Part shown: positions 34,901 through 46,900 of the stretch, in pieces
Numbering within the stretch: the first letter of the stretch is position 1
Layout: the number at the start of each line of letters is the position of its first letter
DNA from: Mya arenaria
Taxonomy: Eukaryota; Mollusca; Bivalvia; Myida; Myidae
Direction: 5' to 3'
NCBI RefSeq assembly: GCF_026914265.1
Contig: NC_069133.1
Span: 33,020,817-33,084,816 of the forward strand
Length of the DNA stretch: 64,000 nucleotides
Made by a program: the position numbers and the translations under genes
The notes under the pieces: generated by a model
Database searches by the model: none
Told to the model about the DNA's origin: nothing
The model's input: only the letters and a program-made list of their open reading frames with translations

Positions 34901-37900
34901 CCTGGTGTTTTGTAAGCACATCTGACTCGTAGATGAATTTTCTCGGGTCCGAACCATTTCTTGTAATACACACAAGTCCATAGTTACCAACAATGTCTTC
35001 AATCTGAAAATGACAAGATTGTCAAACCAAAACTAATCAAGGGCTTAACTTGCACACAAATATTCATAAAATCATTGAATGGCTCATGTCTTAAACACAG
35101 GAAAGAACTTACGGACCCGGGACTTGCGTGTGAGACTTAACAATGTTATGATGGTTACCTGTACTAAGGCCAAAAAAAAAAATACCTGTTCGACCCTATT
35201 TTTTCCTCGTCGACCCTAATCTTTTTTTAGGCATAAAAGTAAAAAAACAAACAAAAATTAAATATATCGTCCTTATTTTCGTTGTTTGTCTGTCTCTGTT
35301 CCCTGATAATAAACTTTCATTCCCGATTATGTATTACCGAGACGCTTTGTAAACAGGGAAACAAAATGTCCGATATCTTCTAATTGGCAAACGCATGTTT
35401 ATGGTCCAAACACGTGGTTGATCACAGGAGACACATTTTGCTGTCTTTATAATGAAAATATTTAGGATATAGTTCACGTTGTTATTTACACACGTCCAGA
35501 ATAGAACTTACTTTTTAAATTAGGCTTTGCGTATATCATGCAGGCTTCTTACGATTAGGCTTTGCGAATTCATGCAGGCTTAACTGCGAGGTTCACATTT
35601 CATTAATCGTTTAAAACATTAATTTATCCGCAGTTATCAATGTTTATTTATTTCACATAATTTAAGTCCCATCAACTGAAATCCAAACAAAAACCTGCGA
35701 AAGTTATAACAACACATGTATAGGAATGTGTCGGCTGCAGATCAAACGGTACAATTTGTGACGTCAGAGCACGAGCGGTAATATTAAGATCAAAGGTTAT
35801 GCGGTTTGTATTTAAAACGGTCGGTAGGATACCGTATGATACCATTTGATTGCCAGGATTTCGTCTAGGCTGGTAAGAAAATACCATACGATCGAAATGA
35901 CCGAAATGTTTGAATTCACTACGAATATGAATGAAACTTTGATGGTTACGAGAATAATGATAAATTATAAATAAATAAAATAAGATACGTAAAATAAATA
36001 TCAGCTTTTACTTGTTCTAATATTAACCTACCTCCACATAAGAGAGCTTAAACAGTTGACAAGAAAATCGGCGATATTTCTCAAGCATATTAACATTTTT
36101 AGTAGATAAATGACTGTTTCGCTAGAACATCATCATAGTTTTATAGAAATTGAAGTGCTCAATTTGTTCTAAAAACCGATCGCGTCTTATAAAGGAGCAT
36201 GGGCAAAATTGGCGTGAAAATATGGTAGTCGAAGGCAAGGAAATGATTTCAGACATTTAACAATGCCGTTTTTTCTGACTTTTTGTTAATTTTGGACAGC
36301 TTGGATAAAATATAATTGATTTTATGCAACAGAATTTTGCATGAAATCGAATCTGTAATTCGAAATCCCACCACAAATCACCCCTATCATCATAAAATAT
36401 TAATACTGACATCATTTTGAGGCCCACAATCACCTTGACTTTGAAATTAGGAACCCAGGTTTTGGGTGCAACATGTCATTATCTTATGGTGGTCACCCAT
36501 GAATGACAAAGTTACAGACCAGATATGAACCACTATCATTAGTAAGGACCTTGAAGACAGCTACCAGGTCTTTGGCACAACACTTCATTATCTTATGGTT
36601 GTCACTTCTGACAATTTCCAAATTTCCATCATAAATGACAAAGTTATGAGTGGGGTACGAAAACGGTACAAACGAGACAGATGGATGGGGCAGATGGGAC
36701 AAAAAGTCTGACATGAAGACACGCAAGATTCCTATACAGCTCAAACTTCCCTTTGCGAAGCACAGGTAAAGTAAAAAATAAGAGGAGATATTTGAACTAA
36801 ATAAACAAAAAGCACATAAGCTCTTAAATTAATTTTCTAGGGTTTTTAGTATAATACACACGAGTCAGAATTTCCCAACTATGGACCCTTTATTTAACTT
36901 CAAATCTATACTACACTAGACATTTCACTCTCCTGTTATCAGCAGTACTTTTTTATTTAAATATATGAGCACATCATAATATATTTCACCTTTAAAAGTT
37001 AACAACGATGCCATTAACGATGATGTTAACTTTTACAAAGTTGTGAACAATCGGCCCTAGATAATATCATCAATCTAAAAATGACAGTCAATCATGCATC
37101 GAACAATACCTTTATTACTTAAATGGATGCACTAAAACACGAAGTTTCCACATATAACTTGGGAGGAACATATGAAAATTCATAAAGGTTTGCATTTATA
37201 GCCCCACTTACAGTTTTTAAACCTAATTATGCTGAAGTTGCAAATGTCATCATAACTATCAGATATTAATTTAGTCGTTTGTGGTCATTGAATGAAATTA
37301 TGACACAAGCTTTCTACATTTGATCTCATGTTCTGAAGTAGATAAATTTTACTAGTTTTATTTAGTTTCATCAATTTTTCATTAAATGACTTTGAACACG
37401 AGATGCATTCAATTTTTATTATGATATGGCAATTTGTTGGTTATTAGCACTAAATGGCTTTCAGTAGTACAATGCTGATATCATATCATGTCACGATAGT
37501 TTTAATACCGCGTTACAATCAAGAACATCACATACACGCTAGAATTATCAGATACCTCATTTGCAATCGCGTCATCTTGGCAACGTGCGTATAACAAAAT
37601 ATTATAAGATCAGGAAATTCCTTTGAATACTTAGCGCGTGTCAAAAAACAAATTTAAATTTTAACTTGCTATTTCAAATTAACCTGGTCTAACATTTCCA
37701 GCCTTACTTCTTGTTTTAAGATTGATCTCATTCAGACCAAGAATAAACAATCTGAAAATGTAACATATGATACGTTTGTTGATTCGACAGCCAGTGCCAA
37801 AATATTAATGGGTCTTAGTGCAAGATAGACAAACTCCTTCCATTTAGTATGGGGTTTCCTCTAAACCCTAAAAAAATAATCTTATCTTTGTCCTCATTAT

Positions 37901-40900
37901 ATTCAAACTGGTTTTGTCTTCGGTTTTTATATGAATGAATTAGACAGGTTCATCCAACCAAGACTACTTCACTTTTAAGTTTGTACTTTTTATCTTTTAA
38001 ACACAATTTTTGAGGTTGACAATGATGATTGGTCTACTGGAGAATGTTTTAATTTTGTGTTGTTGTTTTTTTTAATTTTTTTACATCAATTTCCCAAGGT
38101 TTAAAATTAGTGATACTATTAATTAATCAACTGGAATATTTTCCTAAGTTTTAAATTCATGACATGATTGTTTCGTGAAAATCGCTAAAATAAACCCTTA
38201 TAATACAAAAACTATCTTCAGCATTACGTACATCCTCATCAGCCCATAAGTTTGGTACAGCAAATGACTCGAGAAGATCTCCACCACACAGCAGCTTCAA
38301 CTCAACATCACTCAAATCTTTGTTATCCTGGAGCGCTGAGGAATCTGTGCTTCCTATCACATCTGTAATGTATGGTATAGAAGTTATTCAAAAAGTTTAA
38401 CATCAAGATCTCCACCACATGGACACTTCAACTTAATATCAATAAAGCCTTTTATGTCCTAAGCTGGGGAATATGTGTCCCCTATGAGATCTGAAATAAC
38501 TCAACATCACTCAAATACTTGTTGTCCTGGTGCACTGGAGAGTCTGTGCCTCCTATCACATCTGTAATGTATGCTATAGAAGTTGTTCAAAAGGTTTCAC
38601 TATATTAATAAAAACGTCAAAATCTCCACCGCATGGAAGCTTCAACTAAATATCACTAAGCCTTTTATGTCCTAAGCGGGGGAATCTGTGCCTCCTATCA
38701 CATCCGAAATGTATGGTTTCAGAAAGTTGTTCAAAAGTTTTAAATTGATCAATAAAAACTTCAAGATCTCCACCACCAGATGCCTCAATCAGGTGCAGGG
38801 GGGAATCTGTGCCCCCTATTTCATCTGATATGTATGGTACAGAAAGTTGTTCAAAACGTTTCACTTGATCAATAAATATGTTTAGATCTCCACTACATTA
38901 AACCTTCAATCAACAACACTCAAATTGTTGTCCTGGTGCGCTGGGGAAATATGTGCCCTCTATTACATATGTAAAGTATAACATAATTACAAAGACAAAA
39001 TGGTTCAAAAGTTGACTCCTTACAATAACAAATTCGGCCCTCTGTTATAATACAATGTGAAACAAGTCTGATTACAGTGCATGGGGGAGTTTGTGTCCCC
39101 TATTACATCTGTAATAAATAGTTTAAAGTGTTCATGTAGTTAAAGACATATAAAGTTTTCACATTGATTTTTAGCACTTAAGTCAAGTCTGCAATAACCA
39201 CCTGAACCAAGTGTTACCAGCCTGAACCAAGTGTTACCAGCCTGAACCAAGTGTTACCAGCCTGAACCAAGTGTTACCAGCCTGAACCAAGTTTTACTAG
39301 CCTGAACCAAGTGTTACCAGCCTGAACCAAGTGTTACCAGCCTGAACCAAGTGTTACCAGCCTGAACCAAGTGTTACCAGCCTGAACCAAGTGTTACCAG
39401 CCTGAACCAAGTGTTACCAGCCTGAACCAAGTGTTACCAGCCTGAACCAAGTTTCACTAGCCTGAACCAAGTTTTACTAGTCTGAACCAAGTTTTACTAG
39501 TCTGAACCAAGTTTTACTAGCCTGAACCAAGTGTTACCAGCCTGAACTATGTGTTACCAGCCTGAACCAAGTGTTACCAGCCTGAACCAAGTGTTACCAG
39601 CCTGAACCAAGTGTTACCAGCCTGAACCAAGTTTCACTAGCCTGAACCAAGTTTTACTAGCCTGAACCAAGGTTTACTAGCCTGAACCAAGTGTTACCAG
39701 CCTGAACCAAGTGTTACCAGCCTGAACAAAGTGTTACCAGCCTGAACCAAGTTTTACTAGCCTGAACCAAGTTTCACTAGCCTGAACCAAGTTTACTTTT
39801 TACGGCAAAAAAACATCACTATTTGTGTAACTATATCATATTGGACAAATTAACTGTTTCACTCATATTTTTTTTTATCTCTTTTGTACTCCATAAACAT
39901 AAAGTTTAAACAATGAAAAAACAGGGTCTTCAGACATATCCATTTCACAAACACTTTCCCCACTGTCACTCAGGCATCATTTTTCTTGTCTGGTGAGTGA
40001 TTTAAGAAAATTCGGGGGGGGGGGGGGGGAGGGGGGGTAATTAGAATTTAAGACTTATGTTGAAGACTGTAACACTGAATAATAGCTAGCACAGCAAACA
40101 CCTAGATATATTAATAGATCTCCAAGGAAGCAAGGAAGCTTCAGTTCAAATCACTGGTGACATACTTGTTTTGATGTGCTGTATATGACTTACAATAAAT
40201 TCAATATGATTCAATGGTTTATCCCAAGAATGAAATACATAGCTTACTTCTACAAGAGTTGATCTTGTCTAATGTATCAACAATTTTATCGTAGCATCAA
40301 TTTCTTAAATTGATATTCATTCCTGAGTATTAATGACATTTTGTTCAGAACAAATATCTTAAATGCTGTCATTAGAAATTTAGACAGGGCTTTTTTGACT
40401 TTGCAAATGCATTGTGATATTGACATTATTTTCAACTGAAACTCCTGAAGCTTCAACATGTGTTATTGATATCCAGTTGTAGGTTGTTGGACCACTATCA
40501 AGACATCTTTTATGTTCTTTGGAAGTTTCATTAATACTATTGTGACTTCAACTATCAATTTAACAAAGCTTGCTACATGCCTAATCATAACAAGCCCATC
40601 AACTTTGAAATGGTATCAAAATGGCTAAATCAAACAAAATGAAGCCATCACTAACAATTTCTGAAAGATCTGAATTCAACTGTGTACTTTTTAACAGTCT
40701 TTTTAAGATAACAGCCAAAAACATCAAAAGCCTTGAATTTAATCACAACATTAACAACTTTGATTTCTACCAATGATTTACTAAATTTAACAGAAAACTA
40801 TTCATATAAAATACTAAACAATGTTGCTGTTTTACAACGCTGTGTTTTTCATCTTGGTCACATGACCCTACTTAATGATCTCATTTTCCAGACATCCCAT

Positions 40901-43900
40901 CACTATTGTGGTAGAAGACCCCTTTGCATTTAAACAGGAGTGCAGCACATACCAACGCTTGCCTGTTGTCATTTTTCATCCCAAAAGGGGAATAACTCAA
41001 TAATTATAATAGTTATTGGCCTTGTTGATCTAGTGTGCTTTGTCTATGGGAACATGATTGTGTAACAAGTTGTGAAAGTCTTGGATGGGCAGTGAATAAT
41101 GACTAAGGTTTTATCTTTTGCAAAATGGCACCAACGACAAACGACTCTAAGGCGCTAAGGCTCACAATACTCAGACTTTTTCAAGACAACAAATAAATCA
41201 CCTTCATTCCTTCGATCCTTTCTTCTCTTCTTGTTGGGTGTACATTTCACACTGATATTGGCCTGGTTTGATAGCATCTCCTTGTGGTGGTCCAACACCA
41301 GCTTTGTTCTCAACCAGTTTGGTTGTTCACATTCCCATGTGTCAAGCCTTAAATGACAAACATAAAGTAAGTTCTCTCATGTACACATCACATAAGTTGT
41401 GTGGTGTATGGTTTTATTTCACACTGGCAATGGTCTGGTTGGTAAACATCTCATTTCGGTGATCCTACGCCAGTTTTCTCTGCAGCAGTGTGGTTGTTCG
41501 CTCTTCGTATATGATTATGGTTGAAAAAGAGTGTTTCCATTTTGCAATCTGAAAGCTTAGACATTCATTTTCTTAAAAGGGTGTATATATTATATCACTA
41601 ACAGATTTAGGGGCTTTGCACCTGGTGCCCCACCCCCCCCACCCCACCCCCAAGATGAACCTAGTTTACTTTTTATTTCAATATCGGAGAAAAAGAAACA
41701 GATACGCCCAAAATGCGCTATTTTGTGCTAGAAATTGTTAAAATTTTCCCCAACCCTCCCATTCAATACTTTAAACCAAATAAATTTCAGTTCTGAGGGA
41801 GGGGCACAAGTCAAAAGCTTACACTCTCAAGTTACGCCACCTTTAACATCAAATCCTGGACCTGGCCCTGTATATAATTATGCATACTTATGTAAACTAC
41901 ACCAAGTTGGTAGCCAAATCAAGTGTGTTTTTCACTCACCTGATCCATTTGTTAGACTTAAGGGCTCGTCTAACCATCTCACATCGGTATTTTGATTTCT
42001 CGAGATCCTGAAAAGCACAATTTTTGAGGAAATAAAATACACCATAGAAAATATAATGTTTCACAATAGCATCCAAAGAGAATGCTAACATGCAAGGGTC
42101 ACAATTCAAAACAAGCGCATGTTTATTTTAATGCTTAAAAAGGTACAATAGTCTGAGGTTAAAAGCTCTCAATCCTGACTTCAGCATTAAAGGGACTAGA
42201 CACCAGATGGTTATAAATTTGGTGAATATAGTTTTTCCTCAAAAAAATACTGAAATTGTCCATATATATGCTAGATTAAGGCTGTCAATACATCATTTTA
42301 CATGATAACTAGAGATTGCTTTTTTGAAAAAGCGCTTGTCTCCCCTATTGTGTGGTCGTAGCTGAGAAAAAATAAATGATGGACATGAAATTTGTAACTT
42401 TGGACTGGAGACAAACCAACAGTGAAGTTTGGTTTATTCGATTATATTAAATAGTGAAGAGAAGAAAGTGTTGTTGATTAATCATGGAAAATGTAAACGA
42501 AGTTTGCATTGTATGAAGTTCCTGGGCGCAAGCGTTATTCAATTATTGATCGGAAACCATTTTTCAGCTCACAGTCATCGTGACCATGACCTTTTACCTA
42601 CTGATCACAACATCAATAGGGATCATCTACATAACCAACTTGCATACCAAGTATTAAGTTCTTGGGTGCAAGTGTTCTTTAGTTACTGAGCGGTAACCAT
42701 TTCTTCAACTCAAGGTCATGGCAACCTTGACCTTTGACCTACTGATCTCAAAATCAATAGGAGTCATCTACTAGTCATGACCGACTAGCGTACCAAGAAT
42801 GAAGTTCCTGGGTACAAGCGTTCTTAAGTTATTGAGCAGAAACCATTTTTAAGCTTAAGGTCACCGCCAACGTATCATTTTTTACCTGAAGGTAACCTTG
42901 ACCTTTGACCTTTTGATCTGAAAATCAATAGGGGTCATCTTCTAGTCATGAACAACTAGCTTACCAAGTATGAAATTCCTGGTTGCAAGCGTTCTCTAGT
43001 TATTGAGCGGAAACAGTTTCTTCACCTCAAGGTCACGGTGACCTTGACCATTGACCTACTGATCTCAAAATCAATAGGAGTCATCTACTAGTCATGAACA
43101 ACTATGAAGTTCCTGGGTACAAGCTTTCTTTAGTTATTGAGCAGAAACCATTTTTAAGCTTAAGGTCACTGCCAACATAACATTTTTTACCTGAAGGTAA
43201 CCTTGACCTTTGACCTTTTGATCTCAAAATCAATAGGAGTCATCTAATAGTCATGAACAACTAGCATACCAAGTATGAAGTTCCTGGACCCAAAGGATCT
43301 TTAGTTATTGAGTGGAAACCGTTTCTTCACCTCAAGGTCACGTTGACCCTGATCTTTGACCTAGTGACCCCAAATTCAATAGGGGTCATCTACTAGTCAT
43401 GACCAACTAGCATACCAAGTATGAAGTTCCTGGGTCTAAGAGTCCTATAGTTATTGAGCGGAAACGAAGTGTGACGTACTGACTGACTGACTGACAGACT
43501 GATGGACTGACTGACGGACAGGGCAAAAACAATATGTCTCCCCATGAATGGGGGAGACATAAAGATATTACACGCAAATGATTTTTACATGGAAGGTCAC
43601 CACGACCTTGACTATTGACCTTGTTACCCCCAAAACAATTGGGATCATCTAGACATCATGACCAACCTCACTTCAAAGTTTGGTGAACCTAGATCAAATC
43701 ATTCTCCTGATATTGCACGGAAATATTTTTTTACATTAGAGGTCACAGCGACGTTGACCTTTGACCTTGTGACCCCCCAAAATATAGGAGTTTTCTAAAC
43801 CTCATGATCAACCTCCCTACCAAGTTTGGTGAACCTAGGTCAAACCATTCTCAAGATATTGAGCGGAAATGTTTTTTACATTGGGGGTCGCCGCGACCTT

Positions 43901-46900
43901 GACCTTTGACCTAGTGACCCCAAAAACAATAGGGATCTTCTACACCTCATGACCAACCTCCCTACCAAGTTTGGTGAACCTAGGTCAAACCGTTCTCAAG
44001 ATTTTGAGCAGAAATGTTTTTTATATTGGGGGTCGCCGCGACCTTGACCTTTGACCTAGTGACCCCAAAAACAATAGGGATCCTCTACACCTCACGACCA
44101 ACCTCCCTACCAAGTTTGGTGATCCTAGGTCATGCGGTTTTCCAGTTATCGATCGGAAACGAAGTGTGACGTACGGACGGACTGACGGACTGACGGACTA
44201 CCGGACTGACGGACAGGGCAAAAACAATATGTCTCCCCCAGAGAGGGGGAGACATAACAAGAAACGCCGCAATGCGACGAAACCAAGTTTTTAATGATTG
44301 ACAGAAGAACTTCAGCCTGTGTCTCTTTTTCTATTTTTAGTAACAGCGACCTTGACCCTAGGGACCCCAAATGCAATCCATTGAAAGGTATCCATAAACT
44401 CTTCTTTTATATGAAGTTGTGTCAGGATATGTCAACCCTAACTTCAGTTATTCAGTTTCAACCATTTTTCTATTTTTAGTAACAGTGATCTTGACCTTGA
44501 ATCTAGGGACCCCAAACGCAATCCCATGAAAGGTATCTATAAACTCTTCCTTTATACCTGGTTTGGTCAAGATATGTAGACCCTGACTAAAGTTATTCAG
44601 TTTCAACTGTTTTTCTATTTTTAGTAACAGTGACCTTGACCTTGCATCTAGGGACCCCAAACACAATCCCATGAAAGGTACCCATAAACTCTTCCTATAG
44701 ACCAAGTTTGGTCAAGATATGTCAACCCTAACTAAAGATATTCAGTTTGAACCATTTTTCTATTTTTAGTAACAGTGACCTTGACCCTAGAGACCCCAAA
44801 TGCAATCCCATGAAAGGTTTCCATAAACTCTTCCTATAGACCAAGTTTTGCCAAGATATGTCAACCCTTACTAAAGTTATTCAGTTTCAACGGTTTTTCT
44901 ATTTTTAGTAACAGTGACCTTGACCTTGACCCTAGGGACCCCAATCGCAATCCTATGAAAGGTACCCATAAAACCTTCCTGTACACCAAGTTTATTTAAG
45001 ATATGTCATCCTTAACTAAAGTTATTCAGTTTCAATCGTTTTTCTATTTTTAGTAACAGTGACCTTGACCTTGAACCTAGGGACCCCAAACGCAATCCCA
45101 TGAAAGGTCTCCATAAACTCTTCCTATTGACCTAAGTCAAGATATGTCATCCTTAACTAAAGTTATTCAGTTTCAATCGTTTTTCTATTTTTAGTAACAG
45201 TGACCTTGACCCTAGGGACCCCAAATGCAATCCCATGAAAGGTCTCCATAAACTCTTCCTATTGACCAAGTTTAGTCAAGATATGTCATCCCTAAACAAA
45301 GTTATTCAGTTTCAACAGTTTTTCTATTTTTAGTAACAGTGACCTTGACCTTGACCCTAGGGACCCCAAACGCAATCCCATGAAAGGTATCCATAAACTC
45401 TTCCTATAGACCAAGTTTAGTCAAGATATGTCATCCCTAACCAAAGTCATTCAGTTTCAACTGTTTTTCTATTTTAAGTAACAGTGACCTTGACCTTGAC
45501 CCTAGGGACCCCAAAGGCAATCCCATGAAAGGTACCCATAAACTCTTTCTATAGACCAAGTTTGGTCAAGCTATGTCAACCCTTACTAAAGTTATTCAGT
45601 TTCATAGGTGAGTTTGACGCCGCCCGGCCGCTCGAGTTTTTGACAATTTTCATATTTCTTGCAGATGTAACATCTGGTATCTAGTCCCTTTAATCCTAAA
45701 CTAAATTATAGGACCTAGCCCAAGCTTGCAAATTCTAGGAAAGCAATTATGTACTATTATTTTTAACATATGTACCAGGTTTCGATCTAAATACCTTTCT
45801 AAGTTGTCTTATTCACTCTGATACCATCTCCACATCACAATTTAATATGATATTACCTCAATGACAACTTAATATTGACACAAATGTGTCTAGAAAATTA
45901 TCATGACAAAACCTAATTGAACAAATAGCATTAAACTTGTTTCTGGATCCTGAAATCTACTGGCAGCCTTGATGTATGAGCTAAACTAAAAGGCCTAGCC
46001 AATTTGATTCTACAGTAAAACTGAGGCCGCTCGAGGACGCCAGGTTCCGAGCTGAAACATCGAGGGAACTGATGTTTCGAAGGACCGTATGCTACTGTAA
46101 GTATTATCAGTAGGTTAGATTTTCAAAGAAATACTATTTACTGGTACTAATAAAAATAACAATGATTTGAGTAACGAAATATGTTATATACTGGAAGATT
46201 AGTTTCATTTTCATGATGTTTTGACCTGCAAATGTAAAAAGATTTTTTTTTACGATTTTCCTAAGTGAAATCTGCGAGTAAAGAATTTGATTTTTTAGTC
46301 AACTTTGCAGTCAGGTAGGTAGATTTTGCAATTGGAACTTGATGTAAACATTCCAATAATCAATTTGTTATGGCCTAATTTAATTAGCCTAAAGACATTT
46401 TTTTCCTCTTATAGCCAATTTTACTGGACATTCCTGCACTGAAATAATCAATGCATAATGGGGGATGCTATACATTCTCTAATGCGGTTTATCAGCGCTC
46501 ATGAATTTTGCATACATCATTGGAAGAAGTAATCCACTCTTTTTCCTCAGAATGTTTACTAATCCAGACCATTCAAGGCAATTTCTTTGCGTAATAAATG
46601 ACCAATTCAAATTCCTGGGGGAAATACTGGATGTTTAGCAAAAAGCAGAAATCATTCTTTAAAGGATTCATAAAAGACTTTGATGGACACAGTTACCTTC
46701 ATTATACAGAATTTGGGCCTCTGCTGTCAATGAAGATCTTTACAAGTGGTAAAATTTATAACTTGCTTTAAGGAATTATGCCTCCATGAAGTTTATAGTT
46801 TGATGCTGATATGATCAAACACAAAATGTAACTCACAGAACTAGACATATTGATCGAAACCATAGGTTCTTAATCAGGATTATTGAAGTGGACATAGATT

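Larger units (their letters stand above)
42191..45689. mobile_element. TTAA-flanked inverted-repeat element hosting three tandem arrays
   Basis: The left end AGGGACTAGACACCAGATG (42191-42209) is preceded by TTAA (42187-42190). The right end is the inverted copy with one mismatch (45671-45689), followed by TTAA (45690-45693). A TTAA duplication is the piggyBac-type signature, though the terminal bases are not the usual CCC. The 3.5-kb interior has no transposase; it holds three tandem-array elements (42331-43562, 43570-44262, 44330-45610), which may be later insertions. All lies inside NMNAT intron 2. Confidence 0.65.

Noticed and set aside
38646..38864. 72-codon minus-strand ORF with a GGGDLE motif
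   Set aside because: It is a decayed duplicate of NMNAT exon 5 lacking splice sites, not a separate gene.
39201..39794. Possible CRISPR-like array (20-bp repeats)
   Set aside because: Units are directly adjacent with no spacers, inside an intron of an animal gene; it is a minisatellite.
45618..46045. GGCCGCTCGAG words resembling cloning-linker sequence
   Set aside because: They lie within natural repeat context next to the TTAA element end and lack a full NotI site; no vector sequence is seen.
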